Source: Mycolicibacterium mengxianglii (GTDB taxonomy: Bacteria > Actinomycetota > Actinomycetes > Mycobacteriales > Mycobacteriaceae). Taken from it: 64,000 bases of DNA. Every line of letters starts with the position of its first letter. Position 1 is the first letter of the stretch. The stretch covers positions 1,426,001-1,490,000 of the forward strand of contig NZ_CP065373.1 in assembly GCF_015710575.1 (NCBI RefSeq), in the 5' to 3' direction. Made by a program: the position numbers and the translations under genes. Positions 8,010-18,673 of this stretch are shown piece after piece. The notes under the pieces were generated by a model, which was not told the origin of the DNA, did no database searches, and saw only the letters and a program-made list of their open reading frames with translations.

Positions 8010-8489
8010 ATGCGCGTCTACCTCGGCTCTGACCACGCCGGATACGAACTCAAGCAAGCCGTCATCGAACATTTGAAGGCCACCGGCCATGAGCCGATCG
8101 ACTGCGGTGCTTACACCTACGACGCCGAGGACGACTATCCGGCGTTCTGCATCGCAGCGGCAGTCAAGACAGTTGCCGACCCCGGGAGCTTGGGCATCGT
8201 GCTGGGTGGATCCGGCAACGGGGAGCAGATCGCTGCCAACAAGGTGCCCGGAGCCCGATGTGCACTGGCGTGGAACACCGAAACAGCATCCCTGGCCCGC
8301 CAGCACAACAATGCGCAGTTGGTCGGGATCGGCGGACGCATGCACACCACCGAAGAGGCCCTCGCGATCGTCGACGCCTTTTTGAGCACCCCCTGGTCGG
8401 AAGCCGAGCGCCACCAGCGCCGGATCGACATCCTCGCCGAGTACGAGCGGACCCACGACGCGCCGCCGGTGCCCGGCGCGCCGGAGTAG
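8010..8489 (+). CDS. rpiB: ribose-5-phosphate isomerase B
   Basis: A 159-residue RpiB interconverting ribose-5-phosphate and ribulose-5-phosphate in the non-oxidative pentose phosphate pathway. The N-terminal GSDHAGYELK phosphate-binding motif and the GGSGNGEQIAANK loop are present. The usual catalytic Cys of E. coli RpiB is absent here, and the Glu of GNGEQ is the likely base, as in M. tuberculosis RpiB. The C-terminal RRIDILAEYE is typical. The stop is 3 nt before the nei2 GTG start, so both genes form one transcript, as Rv2465c/Rv2464c do. Confidence 0.95.
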   Translation: MRVYLGSDHAGYELKQAVIEHLKATGHEPIDCGAYTYDAEDDYPAFCIAAAVKTVADPGSLGIVLGGSGNGEQIAANKVPGARCALAWNTETASLARQHNNAQLVGIGGRMHTTEEALAIVDAFLSTPWSEAERHQRRIDILAEYERTHDAPPVPGAPE

Positions 8490-8492
8490 CAG

Positions 8493-9299
8493 GTGCCCGA
8501 GGGCCACACCCTGCACCGACTCGCGCGGTTACATCAACGCCGATTCGGGCGGGCGCCGGTGCGGGTGGGCAGCCCACAGGGCAGGTTCAGCGACGGCGCG
8601 ACGGCCGTGGACGGCCGAATACTGCGCAAGGCCGATGCGTGGGGCAAACACCTGTTCCACCACTACGACGGCGGCCGGGTGGTGCACGTCCATCTGGGGC
8701 TGTACGGCACCTTCACCGAGTTTCCCGCCGCGGACGTCGACACGATCCCCGACCCGGTGGGGCAGGTCCGGATGCGGATGATCGGCGCCGAGTACGGCAC
8801 CGACCTGCGCGGCCCCACCGTCTGTGAGGTCATCGAAGAAGGCGAGGTGGCTGATGTCCTCGTCAAGCTGGGACCGGACCCGCTGCGCAAGGATGCCGAT
8901 CCGGCACCGGCGTGGGCGCGGATCACCAAATCCCGGCGGCCTATCGGTGCGCTCCTGATGGACCAGACCGTCCTCGCGGGCGTCGGCAACGTCTACCGAA
9001 ACGAACTGCTGTACCGGCACCGGATAGACCCGTTCCGCCCCGGAACCGCTATTTCCGCCGACGAGTTCACTGCGATGTGGACCGATCTGGTGGATCTGAT
9101 GAAGGTCGGTCTGCGTCGCGGCAAGATTGTCGTCGTCCGCCCCGAAGACGACCACGGCGCACCCTCGTACCGCACCGGCCGCCCACGGACTTACGTCTAC
9201 CGAAGGGCGCTCGAGCCCTGCCGCATCTGCGGTACGTCCATCAAGACCGTGGAACTCGAGGGCCGAAACGTCTTCTGGTGCCCGACCTGCCAGACCTGA
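8493..9299 (+). CDS. nei2: formamidopyrimidine/endonuclease VIII-type DNA glycosylase (Nei2)
   Basis: A 268-residue Fpg/Nei glycosylase for oxidised bases in base-excision repair. The catalytic Pro-Glu pair follows the initiator (MPEGHT). The H2TH region reads MDQTVLAGVGNVYRNELL, and the C-terminal zinc finger is complete (CRIC...CPTC, about residues 245-266). The GTG start at 8493 is required to place Pro at position 2. By synteny with rpiB it corresponds to M. tuberculosis Rv2464c, the Nei2 paralogue. Confidence 0.92.
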   Translation: MPEGHTLHRLARLHQRRFGRAPVRVGSPQGRFSDGATAVDGRILRKADAWGKHLFHHYDGGRVVHVHLGLYGTFTEFPAADVDTIPDPVGQVRMRMIGAEYGTDLRGPTVCEVIEEGEVADVLVKLGPDPLRKDADPAPAWARITKSRRPIGALLMDQTVLAGVGNVYRNELLYRHRIDPFRPGTAISADEFTAMWTDLVDLMKVGLRRGKIVVVRPEDDHGAPSYRTGRPRTYVYRRALEPCRICGTSIKTVELEGRNVFWCPTCQT

Positions 9300-9340
9300 C
9301 GTAGTCAGCGGGCCCACAGGTTTGACGAGACAATCTGCGG

Positions 9341-11029
9341 GTGGAACTGATCCTGGTCGTCGTGGGCGCGATCGCCGTCACTGCCATTGCACATCGCCGT
9401 GGACTGGAACCAGCACTCATCATCGTCGTCATCGGCGCCGTAGTGTCGTTCCTGCCGGGATTCGAAGCGCCCGAACTGGATTCGCACATTCTGCTGACGG
9501 TGGTGCTACCGCCGCTGCTCTACTCGGCGGCGCTGGACTTCTCGTTTCCGACGTTCCTGCGCAATATCAAACCCATCCTCGGTCTCGGTGTCGCACTGGT
9601 GGTGGTCACCGCCTTCACAGTCGCTGCGATGTCGGCGTGGCTGGTGGTGGTGCCGTTGACATTCGCCACCGCACTGATCCTCGGCGCGATCGTCGCCCCA
9701 CCGGATGCGGTGACAGCGGTGGCGGTGGGTCGTAAGCTCGGGCTGCCCAAACGTGTCATGGCGATCCTGACGGGTGAGAGCCTCATCAACGACGCCGCGG
9801 CGCTGGCGCTGTTCTCGATCGCGGTGGCGCACGTCGCGGGCAGCCACACCTTCATCCAGAATCCGCTGCTGTTGTTCGGCTACTCGTCGGTGGTCGGCCC
9901 GTTGATGGGTGCCGCCCTGGGATACGTGACGTTGTGGATCCGCCGGCGTCTGGCCAATCCGGGACTGGAAACCGTGCAGGGACTGGTGGTGCCGTTCGCT
10001 GCGTTCATCGCTGCCGAACACTTCCACGCCTCAGGTGTGCTGGCCGTCGTCGTCGCCGGTTTTGTGGTCGGCTCCGGAACAGTGGATGCCGGCTACCAGA
10101 CCCGGTTGCAGGAACGCTACGTATGGAACTCGGTCGACGTCCTGCTGGAGGCCTTCGTCTTCGCCTACATCGGACTGCACCTGCGGTTTGTACTCGAGGA
10201 CCTCAACGAGGCCCACGAATCCTTGGTCGAGGTCGCGATCGCGTCGGGGATCGTGCTGTTGGTGGTGCTGGTGATCAGGCCGTTGTCGGTGTTCGCGATG
10301 TTCAGCCGGGGCGTGCTGTCCCGGCAGGTCGAGAAACGCCTCAGCGTGCCGGTCCCCGAACGCGGCGGCCGGGGTGCGCTGGGCACCCGGAGGCGTGCCA
10401 ACGCACCGGCGAAGTGGCGGTCGCGTATCGACAACCGCGCCCTGACCTGGCAGGAAAACGTCGTCGTGTCCTGGACAGGCATGCGTGGAGTGGTGACTCT
10501 GGCTGCGGCCGCGGCCATTCCGGCGACGACCGCAGCCGGGGACCCGTTCCCGGAACGCGCGACCATTCAGGCGATCGCGTTCGTGGTCAGCGTCGGCACC
10601 CTGTTGTTGCAGGGGTGGACGCTGCCGATGCTGATCCGCCGGCTCGACCTGTCCTCCGATGATGACCACACCTACACCCACGTCGAGACCGCCAAGGCTG
10701 AACGGGTGGTACACAAAGCGGCCGAGGAGGTGCTGGACGACTTCCGGGCCAACCCGCCTGTGGGTCTCGACCCGCGGGTGCTCGGCGAGATCCGCACAAC
10801 GATCGCCCGTCAGTCCCAGGACGCCGACGAGATGCCGAATCCGGAGGCCCACACGCTGCGGGCAGAGACGTTCGCCGCGCTGTACCGCGCGGTGCTGATC
10901 GCTCAGCGCGCTGCCCTGATCGGGGAACGTGACGAAGGACGGATCGACGACGAAGCGGTGCGCGCGATGCTGGAGCGTCTGGATCTGCAGGAGGCGGGAG
11001 TCACCGCCCGGTTGGAGAGCCGGTTGTGA
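9341..11029 (+). CDS. Na+/H+ antiporter, CPA1 (NhaP/YjcE) family
   Basis: A 562-residue integral membrane antiporter with about 12 hydrophobic segments over residues 1-430 and a cytosolic tail. The transport-core signature APPDAVTA (about residue 130) and GESLINDAAALALF (about 146-160, the ND pair) mark the CPA1 ion-binding site. GMRGVVTLAAAAAIP near residue 390 is also typical. It would exchange cytoplasmic Na+ (or K+) for protons. Start GTG at 9341 puts the first membrane segment immediately at the N-terminus. It lies 41 nt after nei2, possibly in the same transcript. Confidence 0.9.
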   Translation: MELILVVVGAIAVTAIAHRRGLEPALIIVVIGAVVSFLPGFEAPELDSHILLTVVLPPLLYSAALDFSFPTFLRNIKPILGLGVALVVVTAFTVAAMSAWLVVVPLTFATALILGAIVAPPDAVTAVAVGRKLGLPKRVMAILTGESLINDAAALALFSIAVAHVAGSHTFIQNPLLLFGYSSVVGPLMGAALGYVTLWIRRRLANPGLETVQGLVVPFAAFIAAEHFHASGVLAVVVAGFVVGSGTVDAGYQTRLQERYVWNSVDVLLEAFVFAYIGLHLRFVLEDLNEAHESLVEVAIASGIVLLVVLVIRPLSVFAMFSRGVLSRQVEKRLSVPVPERGGRGALGTRRRANAPAKWRSRIDNRALTWQENVVVSWTGMRGVVTLAAAAAIPATTAAGDPFPERATIQAIAFVVSVGTLLLQGWTLPMLIRRLDLSSDDDHTYTHVETAKAERVVHKAAEEVLDDFRANPPVGLDPRVLGEIRTTIARQSQDADEMPNPEAHTLRAETFAALYRAVLIAQRAALIGERDEGRIDDEAVRAMLERLDLQEAGVTARLESRL

Positions 11030-11060
11030 TCACGAACCGGGCGTAGGAGTCGCGCCGGAG

Positions 11061-11843
11061 TCAGAAGCCCCCGAAGTCCCCACCGAAATCGCCGCCGCCG
11101 AAGTCGCCGCCACCCCAGTCGCCGCCGCCGCTGTCGCCGTAGTCGCCACCTTGATCGCCGCCACCCTGGTCGGCGCCGCCCGGATCGGAGCCTTCGTCAT
11201 AACCCTGAGCGAAGCCCTGCTCGTAGCCGGTGCCTGCCATCCCGGAGAACAACGTGCTGAACAGCAGCATGGAGCCCACGCCCCAGGCCCCCGCCACCAA
11301 GGCGGGCTTCCACCACGGTTCGGAGTACCACCCCGCGGGCACGGGTCGGCCGGCGACGGTACCGCCGGGGTAGTAGTTCGGGGTGCGCTGTGACGGCGCG
11401 GGAGAGGCCTCGATCTCGCGACCCTCGAACTCCACCCTGCGATCCTCGGTGACCTGTCCGGCGGTGCGCTGGCCGTGCAGCAATTCCAGTTCCGGCCCGG
11501 GATCCATCCCCATCGCCAGACGGGCAGCGCGTACGTAGTAAAGGCCCTCCAAGGCACTTTCCTTGGCCAGCAGCGCCTGCTTGGCGGTGGTGGCCTGGTC
11601 GATCTGAGAGCCGGCCGCGGTGAAGCGCTCGGACGCATCCGCCATGGCCTGCTTGGAGGCGTCGTCAGTGCCGGTCAGGTTGATCACCTGGCCGCCGAGC
11701 CGGTCGATGACCCGCCGGGCGTCGGCCTTGGCGTCAGCCAGGTTGGCTTCATTACGACGGCCCGAATTGCGGGAAGAAGTCCACATGGCCAAAGCGATCG
11801 CGGCCACAACGAGAATGATCAGTACCAGCAAGACGCCGTTCAT
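11061..11843 (-). CDS. membrane-anchored DUF1542-type protein with Gly-rich C-terminus
   Basis: About 260 residues. One N-terminal membrane anchor (residues 3-21) is followed by a helical region (about 30-115) of the DUF1542 kind, then a proline-rich linker and a second hydrophobic stretch (AGAWGVGSMLLFSTLFSGM, about residues 185-204). The last 50 residues are an Asp/Gly-rich tail built from GGGDFGG-like repeats. ATG at 11843 was chosen over a TTG 27 bases upstream. Similar genes are widespread in actinobacteria without a known role. It is convergent with the antiporter and in the same direction as the next two envelope-type genes. Confidence 0.65.
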   Translation of the reverse strand: MNGVLLVLIILVVAAIALAMWTSSRNSGRRNEANLADAKADARRVIDRLGGQVINLTGTDDASKQAMADASERFTAAGSQIDQATTAKQALLAKESALEGLYYVRAARLAMGMDPGPELELLHGQRTAGQVTEDRRVEFEGREIEASPAPSQRTPNYYPGGTVAGRPVPAGWYSEPWWKPALVAGAWGVGSMLLFSTLFSGMAGTGYEQGFAQGYDEGSDPGGADQGGGDQGGDYGDSGGGDWGGGDFGGGDFGGDFGGF

Positions 11844-11903
11844 GGCGTCCAGCGTACTCACAGGAAGCAACGGGTCCCGGTGTCACGATCAGCCCCGGAG
11901 CTG

Positions 11904-12875
11904 TCAGAAGGCCAGCTGTACCGGAGCGAACAGCGACGTGACATCACCGGAGAGGGATTCGTCGTACGGGTCGACGCCCCGCGGTTCTGCGCCGGCACTG
12001 ATGTCCAGACGATCCAGTTGCGCCCATAAAACGCTGGGGCTGGTGGTGAGTTCGAAGTAGTAGGTGCGGTGCGTCAGATCGCAGACGGTCCGGTACTCGG
12101 TGTTGTAAACGCCGAAGTCTTCGTAGGGCGCACCGAAGGGCACGGACACATTTCGTGCAATGGCCATCACCCCGGCCACCGCCTCGCGCTCAGTGGCGGG
12201 TTCGGGCAGCAGGGCCGAGAAATACGCGGCGCGTTGGAAGCGGTCGACGGCATTGACGTTGCCCGGCAGCGGAGTTGCATCGGTGGGGTGTGAGAAGTCG
12301 TGTTGGGCAAGCAGTTTGAGCTGTTCGTCAAACGTCGGGTCATTGGTCATCAGCGTGTACTGGCGGCCATGGTGGATGACCGGCTTTCCGCCGGCGAGCT
12401 CGATGATTGCAGAGTCGCCGGAGGCGTCTTCAAGGGCCAGGTGAAGATCGGCATCGAATCCCCGGACATTGACCAGGACGATCTGGATGTCGTCCATCAG
12501 TGTCAGCGCCTCGGCGACCGTCGCCGCCTGGTCGAGCAGATACTGCACCCAGAGCCCGGTCTGCAACCCAGGCTTGGAGGTGTCGCGGGTGCCGAAATCT
12601 GTTGCCTCCAGGTACAGCCCGTGAGCGGCCAGGCCCTGCTCATTGAAGCCGTCGATCGTCCCGATGCCGTAGATCGTCGTGACCAGGCTGCCGTAGCGGC
12701 TGGTCCAGGTCAGCGGGTTGTCCTCGACAACGGTCTGACCGCCGAGCAGTCCACCATGGCGCGACAGGCCACGCGGCATCGCGACCAGTAACGGTTGAGT
12801 GGATTCGGGCCAATCCATGGTCCGGCCGGTGAGGACGGCAAGATTGTTGTTGTTCCACAGGATTCGGGTGCACAC
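11904..12875 (-). CDS. linear amide C-N hydrolase, choloylglycine hydrolase/penicillin V acylase family
   Basis: A 323-residue Ntn hydrolase. Cys2 directly after the initiator is the nucleophile exposed on processing, and R18 and D21 (TGRTMDW) occupy the canonical bile-salt-hydrolase positions; an Arg near residue 250 (CDLTHRTYY) probably completes the site. It cleaves linear amides such as N-acyl amino acids, acyl-homoserine lactones, penicillin V or bile salts; the substrate cannot be told from sequence. There is no signal peptide. A TANNNT hexamer six bases before the GTG suggests a leaderless transcript. Confidence 0.85.
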   Translation of the reverse strand: MCTRILWNNNNLAVLTGRTMDWPESTQPLLVAMPRGLSRHGGLLGGQTVVEDNPLTWTSRYGSLVTTIYGIGTIDGFNEQGLAAHGLYLEATDFGTRDTSKPGLQTGLWVQYLLDQAATVAEALTLMDDIQIVLVNVRGFDADLHLALEDASGDSAIIELAGGKPVIHHGRQYTLMTNDPTFDEQLKLLAQHDFSHPTDATPLPGNVNAVDRFQRAAYFSALLPEPATEREAVAGVMAIARNVSVPFGAPYEDFGVYNTEYRTVCDLTHRTYYFELTTSPSVLWAQLDRLDISAGAEPRGVDPYDESLSGDVTSLFAPVQLAF

Positions 12876-12881
12876 GCGCTC

Positions 12882-12887
12882 ACCGTA
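12882..12887 (-). promoter_or_regulatory. -10 element of a probable leaderless promoter (Ntn hydrolase gene)
   Basis: On the minus strand TACGGT is followed by 6 nt and the GTG start at 12875. Confidence 0.45.
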
Positions 12888-12979
12888 GCTGGGTTCGCAC
12901 CACTAGGTAGACGGTTGAAGCACTCCTGAATTGGCGCCGGTGATCACGATCGTGGGCCGCCGGCACCAGGAGTGACGCG

Positions 12980-13657
12980 TCAGCGGTAGTACGTCTCGTT
13001 GCCGGCGGGATATCCGCCGCCGGTGGTGGTGACATGGACGTGGTCGAAGTGGCCGTATCCCGATCCATGGGCGCCGGAGGGCGTGTAGTACACACCGCGC
13101 CAGATGGCGTCCTGGATTCCGAAGCGCCCGGCGTTCTGCATCACGTACGCGACGATCTGATTGCCGAGAGCGATGCCTTCGGCGGAACCCGGATTCTGGA
13201 TCATCACATCGAGGGCCAGGCCGTTGGGATGCCAGCGCAGCGAGTCGGCGCGCACGCCGCCGATGTCTCGGATCTCGGGGAACACTGCGCTGATGCTGCG
13301 GGCGGTCAGGATCGTTCTGACCTGAAGACCTCGTTCCGGAGCGGGGCCGGCGGGCAGCGTGCGCTCGACGGTCCGCAACCGTGACGCCGACGTCTGCCGG
13401 TCAGCGACGAATTGCACACCGGCCGGCCCGGGTGACGGCAGGCCCACGGGGCCGACCGCTACCAGTTCGGTGCAGCACAGATCCTCGGCGGCAGCGAGTT
13501 CGCCCGCTGGGGCCGCCTCGACTGCGGCGACCACCGGCGGTTGACCGACGTCGCCTTTGACGGCGAACAAGACCGCGGCGGGCAGGGCGAACGACGCCAA
13601 AGCAACCGACGGCGTACGTCGTTTCCTGGCCACTGAATGCCGTCCCACGGACAGCAC
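12980..13657 (-). CDS. secreted M15/LAS-like protein (ARB-07466-type C-terminal domain)
   Basis: About 225 residues. A basic N-terminus and hydrophobic stretch (about residues 14-33, VALASFALPAAVLFAV) form a signal peptide or anchor, then a low-complexity Ala-rich linker. The C-terminal 120 residues show the HPNGLALDV and HFDHVHV motifs of LAS/M15-like peptidases (zinc ligands His, Asp, His), a fold used in peptidoglycan hydrolysis. Several GTG codons could be the start (13657, 13648, 13633), so the N-terminus is uncertain. The family call rests on the HxxGxAxD...HVH pattern; whether it is an active peptidase is not shown. Confidence 0.65.
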   Translation of the reverse strand: MLSVGRHSVARKRRTPSVALASFALPAAVLFAVKGDVGQPPVVAAVEAAPAGELAAAEDLCCTELVAVGPVGLPSPGPAGVQFVADRQTSASRLRTVERTLPAGPAPERGLQVRTILTARSISAVFPEIRDIGGVRADSLRWHPNGLALDVMIQNPGSAEGIALGNQIVAYVMQNAGRFGIQDAIWRGVYYTPSGAHGSGYGHFDHVHVTTTGGGYPAGNETYYR

Positions 13658-13912
13658 CCTAACCGAAGGGCCGGAGACTACATCAGCGAAAGGACGATCT
13701 CCTGGCGTAATACGGATCGTTACTGGATCGAGATACCGGGACCGCGCCGTCGTCGCGAACCGCTTCGTCGCCGCTGACCTGCGTTAATCGCGGCGGCTGT
13801 AGGCCGGCCGGGCAGAACTTGAGAAAACGGCCAGAATCGGCGGGCGGGGTGCTTCCGCACTGCGTAGACCGGGCCGAACAGGCCCGTGATCAACGACCAC
13901 AGGAGGAAAAAG
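13658..13912. other. gene-free spacer before the tRNA terminator
   Basis: Stretch between the M15-like gene and tRNA-Gly, both on the minus strand. I see no convincing coding potential. It would carry the promoter of the secreted protein gene near 13660-13740, but I cannot define a clear -10/-35 pair. Confidence 0.4.
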
Positions 13913-13948
13913 CGCGGGGCCCGCCGAAGTTATTCGGCGGACCCCGCA
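13913..13948 (-). terminator. Rho-independent terminator of tRNA-Gly
   Basis: Long GC-rich stem (GCGGGGTCCGCCGAA paired with TTCGGCGGGCCCCGC, one mismatch) with a 4-nt loop, followed on the minus strand by GCGCTTTTTCC. This is a classical intrinsic terminator for the tRNA at 13962-14032. Confidence 0.85.
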
Positions 13949-13961
13949 CTGATCGTCATGG

Positions 13962-14032
13962 AGCGGGCGACGGGAATCGAACCCGCGTAGCTAGTTTGGA
14001 AGACTAGGGCTCTACCATTGAGCTACGCCCGC
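13962..14032 (-). tRNA. tRNA-Gly (anticodon UCC)
   Basis: 71-nt cloverleaf. The acceptor stem GCGGGCG pairs with CGCCCGC, the anticodon loop is CTTCCAA, and the T-loop is GTTCGATTC. CCA is not encoded. It lies next to tRNA-Pro and tig in divergent orientation, as in other mycobacteria. Confidence 0.95.
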
Positions 14033-14165
14033 GTGTATTGCTCGAGCCAGACTGTACCGGCCCGGGGGAGCTCAAATCCAATTGACGCCCTGCAGCCAGC
14101 ATGGCCTGTGTCAGACCGTGCTCGTGTAAGCCGTAGGATTCCGTGGGCTTGTGATGAGCAAGTGC

Positions 14166-14242
14166 CGGGGTGTAGCGCAGCTTGGTAGCGCATCCGCTTT
14201 GGGAGCGGAAGGCCGCAGGTTCAAATCCTGTCACCCCGACCA
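14166..14242 (+). tRNA. tRNA-Pro (anticodon UGG)
   Basis: 77-nt cloverleaf including an encoded 3' CCA. The acceptor stem CGGGGTG pairs with CACCCCG, the anticodon loop is CTTTGGGA, and the T-loop is GTTCAAATC. It is 46 nt upstream of the trigger factor start and may be co-transcribed with it. Confidence 0.95.
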
Positions 14243-14288
14243 GCACGACACGACCGACATTGTTAGCGAAAGTATTCAAGGAGCACCT

Positions 14289-15707
14289 GTGAAAAGCACC
14301 GTCGAGCATTTGAGCCCCACCCGGGTGCGGATCACCACGGAGGTGCCGTTCGAGGAACTCAAACCCGACTTCGACCGCGCCTACAAGGAGCTGGCCAAGC
14401 AGGTGCGGCTGCCCGGGTTCCGGCCCGGTAAGGCGCCCGCCAAGCTGTTGGAGGCCCGCATCGGCCGTGGCGCAGTGCTCGAGCAGGTCGTCAACGAGGC
14501 ACTCCCGGCGCGCTACAGCGAGGCCGTGACCACCACCGAGGTCAAGCCGCTGGGCCAGCCCGAGATCGAGGTCACCAAGATCGAAGACGGCGAGGAACTG
14601 GTGTTCACCGCCGAGGTCGACGTCCGTCCGGAGATCAACCTGCCGGACCTGAGCTCGCTGACGGTTTCGGTGGATCCGATCGAGGTCACCGACGAGGACA
14701 TCGACAAGGAACTGCAGACGCTGCGTGCCCGGTTCGGCACCCTCACCGGCGTGGACCGCCCGGCGCAGGAGGGCGATTTCGTCTCCATCGACCTGTCGGC
14801 CACCGTCGACGGCGAGGACGTCCCGGACGCCAAGACCGAGGGCCTGTCCCACGAGATCGGCTCCGGGCAGCTGATCGAGGGCCTCGATGAGGCCATCATC
14901 GGCCTGAAGGCGGGCGAGACCAAGGTCTTCACCACCACGCTGGTTGCCGGCGAACATGCCGGTAAAGAAGCGGAGGTCACCGTCACCGTCGGTTCGGTGA
15001 AGGAGCGCGAGCTGCCCGAACCCGACGACGAGTTCGCCCAGCTGGCCAGCGAGTTCGACACCATCGACGAGCTCAAGGAAAGCCTCTCCGAGCAGGTCGA
15101 GCGGTACAAGCGCATCCAGCAGGCCGAGAGCATCCGCGACAAGACCCTCGAGGCGCTGCTCGAGCAGGTCGAGATCGCGCTGCCCGAGTCGATCGTGCAG
15201 TCGCAGGTGGACGAGACCGTGCACCAGGCCATCCACGGCCTCGACCACGATGAGGCGAAGTTCGCCGAGGCGCTCGCCGAGCAGGGCAGCTCCCGCGAGG
15301 AGTTCGACGCCGATACGCGCGCCAACGCCGAGAAGGCCGTCAAGACCCAGCTGTTGATGGACGCCATCGCCGACGACCTCGACGTCCAGGTCGGCCAGAG
15401 CGACCTCACCGAGCGCCTCGTACTCATGTCACGTCAGTACGGCATCGAGCCTCAGCAGCTGCTGCAGGTCCTGCAGCAGAACAACCAGCTGCCGGCGATG
15501 TTCGCCGACGTCCGACGCGGTCTGACGGTGGCTGCAGTGGTGGAGGCCGCGACCATCACCGACACCGACGGCAATGTCATCGACACCTCGGAGTTCTTCG
15601 GTTCAGGTGAGACTGACACCGCCGAGGAGGACGGGGCCGAGACGGCCGACGAGGGCGATGACGAGCAGGCAGAGGCCTCGGTAGAACCCGACGGCGACAC
15701 CAAGTAG
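14289..15707 (+). CDS. tig: trigger factor (ribosome-associated chaperone, PPIase)
   Basis: A 472-residue trigger factor. The ribosome-binding signature GFRPGKAP is near residues 42-49, a central FKBP-type PPIase domain lies at about 150-240 ([26 protein letters not shown]), and a helical C-terminal chaperone domain follows. It ends in an acidic Glu/Asp-rich tail of about 40 residues typical of actinobacterial Tig. Start GTG at 14289 follows AAGGAG. The tig-clpP1-clpP2-clpX order is conserved and joins nascent-chain folding to Clp proteolysis. Confidence 0.97.
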   Translation: MKSTVEHLSPTRVRITTEVPFEELKPDFDRAYKELAKQVRLPGFRPGKAPAKLLEARIGRGAVLEQVVNEALPARYSEAVTTTEVKPLGQPEIEVTKIEDGEELVFTAEVDVRPEINLPDLSSLTVSVDPIEVTDEDIDKELQTLRARFGTLTGVDRPAQEGDFVSIDLSATVDGEDVPDAKTEGLSHEIGSGQLIEGLDEAIIGLKAGETKVFTTTLVAGEHAGKEAEVTVTVGSVKERELPEPDDEFAQLASEFDTIDELKESLSEQVERYKRIQQAESIRDKTLEALLEQVEIALPESIVQSQVDETVHQAIHGLDHDEAKFAEALAEQGSSREEFDADTRANAEKAVKTQLLMDAIADDLDVQVGQSDLTERLVLMSRQYGIEPQQLLQVLQQNNQLPAMFADVRRGLTVAAVVEAATITDTDGNVIDTSEFFGSGETDTAEEDGAETADEGDDEQAEASVEPDGDTK

Positions 15708-15747
15708 GGTCCGGCTCCCGGCCTGCGAGTCGGCCGCGTATGCGTGA

Positions 15748-15758
15748 CGCTCAGAGCG
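15748..15758. promoter_or_regulatory. candidate ClgR box upstream of clpP1P2
   Basis: CGCTCAGAGCG matches the core CGCYNANRGCG of the actinobacterial ClgR operator exactly, 85 nt before the clpP1 start. ClgR is the known activator of clpP1P2 in mycobacteria and corynebacteria. Confidence 0.65.
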
Positions 15759-15842
15759 AAAGCATGCGCCTCGGGGAGTGCACGTGCGCATCTGTTGGTT
15801 AGGGTCGTTGGAGTATGAACACGAGAAAGCAGGTATCGCGTC

Positions 15843-16436
15843 GTGACTGACATGCGTTCCGGGTCAATGGGCCTGAACCTCACAGATTCGGTCTATGAGC
15901 GGTTGTTGGCCGAGCGGATCATCTTCCTGGGCACCCAGGTCGACGACGACATCGCCAACCGGCTCTGCGCCCAGATTCTGCTGCTGGCCGCTGAGGACCC
16001 CACCAAAGACATCAACCTCTACATCAACTCCCCGGGCGGCTCGGTCAGCGCCGGTATGGCGATCTACGACACGATGGTGCTCGCACCGTGTGACGTGGCC
16101 ACCTACGCCATGGGCATGGCCGCATCGATGGGCGAGTTCCTGCTCGCCGCCGGGACCAAGGGCAAGCGCTTCGCCCTGCCGCACGCGCGGATCATGATGC
16201 ACCAGCCGTCCGCCGGCATCGGGGGTAGCGCCGCCGACATCGCCATCCAGGCCGAGCAGTACGCGCTCACCAAGAAGGAGATGAACCGGCTCAACGCCGA
16301 GTTCACCGGCCAGAGCGTCGAGCGCATCGAAGCCGACGCCGACCGCGACCGGTGGTTCACGGCGCCGGAAGCCCTCGAGTACGGCTTCGTCGACCACATC
16401 ATCACCCGCGCCCACCTCAACGGGAGTGCATCATGA
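15843..16436 (+). CDS. clpP1: ATP-dependent Clp protease proteolytic subunit ClpP1
   Basis: A 197-residue serine protease subunit. Ser95 in GMAASMGEF and His120 in RIMMHQPS are the catalytic residues, with the Asp around residue 170. In mycobacteria ClpP1 forms one heptameric ring of the mixed ClpP1P2 tetradecamer. GTG at 15843 or ATG at 15852 could be the start; the short leader before [11 protein letters not shown] is probably removed as a propeptide. It overlaps clpP2 by 4 bp (ATGA), which keeps the two subunits equal. Confidence 0.97.
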   Translation: MTDMRSGSMGLNLTDSVYERLLAERIIFLGTQVDDDIANRLCAQILLLAAEDPTKDINLYINSPGGSVSAGMAIYDTMVLAPCDVATYAMGMAASMGEFLLAAGTKGKRFALPHARIMMHQPSAGIGGSAADIAIQAEQYALTKKEMNRLNAEFTGQSVERIEADADRDRWFTAPEALEYGFVDHIITRAHLNGSAS

Positions 16437-17086
16437 CCCAGTCCGAATACGGCGCTGCCGCGTCGGCGCCCCAGGCTCGCTACATCCTGCCGTCGTTCAT
16501 CGAGCACTCCAGCTTCGGCGTCAAAGAGTCCAACCCGTACAACAAGCTGTTCGAAGAGCGGATCATCTTCCTCGGCGTGCAGGTGGACGACGCGTCGGCC
16601 AACGACATCATGGCCCAGCTGCTGGTCTTGGAGTCGCTGGATCCCGACCGTGACATCACGATGTACATCAACTCGCCCGGTGGATCGTTCACCTCGCTGA
16701 TGGCGATCTACGACACGATGCAGTACGTCCGCGCCGACATCCAGACCGTGTGCCTCGGTCAGGCGGCGTCGGCTGCGGCGGTACTGCTGGCTGCCGGTAC
16801 CCCCGGTAAGCGCCTCGCGCTGCCCAACGCCCGTGTGCTGATTCACCAGCCCGCAGTCGGTGGCGCCATCCAGGGCCAGGTCTCCGATCTCGAGATCCAG
16901 GCTGCGGAGATCGAGCGCATGCGCACCCTGATGGACACCACCCTGGCGCGGCACACCGGACGTACGCCGGAGCAGATCCGCAAGGACACCGACCGCGACA
17001 AGATCCTCACCGCCGCCGAGGCCAAGGATTACGGCATCATCGACACCGTGCTGGACTACCGGAAACTCTCTGCGCAGAACGCGTAG
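16433..17086 (+). CDS. clpP2: ATP-dependent Clp protease proteolytic subunit ClpP2
   Basis: A 217-residue paralogue of ClpP1 with catalytic Ser113 (GQAASAAAV) and His138 (VLIHQP). The N-terminal propeptide is longer than in ClpP1. In mycobacteria the ClpP2 ring carries the docking face for the ClpX and ClpC1 ATPases. The ATG at 16433 overlaps the clpP1 stop codon. Rv2459/Rv2458-type genes that I recall following clpP2 in M. tuberculosis are absent; clpX follows after 269 bp. Confidence 0.97.
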   Translation: MTQSEYGAAASAPQARYILPSFIEHSSFGVKESNPYNKLFEERIIFLGVQVDDASANDIMAQLLVLESLDPDRDITMYINSPGGSFTSLMAIYDTMQYVRADIQTVCLGQAASAAAVLLAAGTPGKRLALPNARVLIHQPAVGGAIQGQVSDLEIQAAEIERMRTLMDTTLARHTGRTPEQIRKDTDRDKILTAAEAKDYGIIDTVLDYRKLSAQNA

Positions 17087-17221
17087 AGACCCGCGTCAGC
17101 CGGGGCGACGTACTGTGGGAGCTCGGGACGCATCGCGGTCGGATAACCGCGGCGACACGCCAACGACACGGCCGCGCGTTGCGCACCCGGCAAGACCATT
17201 CAAACGATATGTTCTTGCGAC

Positions 17222-17249
17222 AAGCGAATACCACCGGCGCTATTCGCTT
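17222..17249. promoter_or_regulatory. inverted repeat upstream of clpX
   Basis: Perfect 9-bp arms AAGCGAATA / TATTCGCTT around a 10-nt spacer, about 107 nt before the clpX start. It may be a dimeric regulator site or a short hairpin after clpP2; AT-rich for this genome. Confidence 0.5.
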
Positions 17250-17355
17250 TATCACTCGCCCAGTACCCGCGGAAGCGGGTAGCGTCGGGAACAGCACAAA
17301 CACAGCCCGGCATTCCGGTGACTCACCGGCAGACAGGAAGTGGGACCCCTGACCC

Positions 17356-18642
<1,287 letters not shown>

Positions 18643-18673
18643 CCCTTCCGTCCCCGCGCTGCATCCCGCAGCG

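Noticed and set aside
13962..14242. tRNA genes as an integration site for the neighbouring DNA
   Set aside because: Both tRNAs are intact, with no integrase and no duplicated tRNA 3' end in the window.
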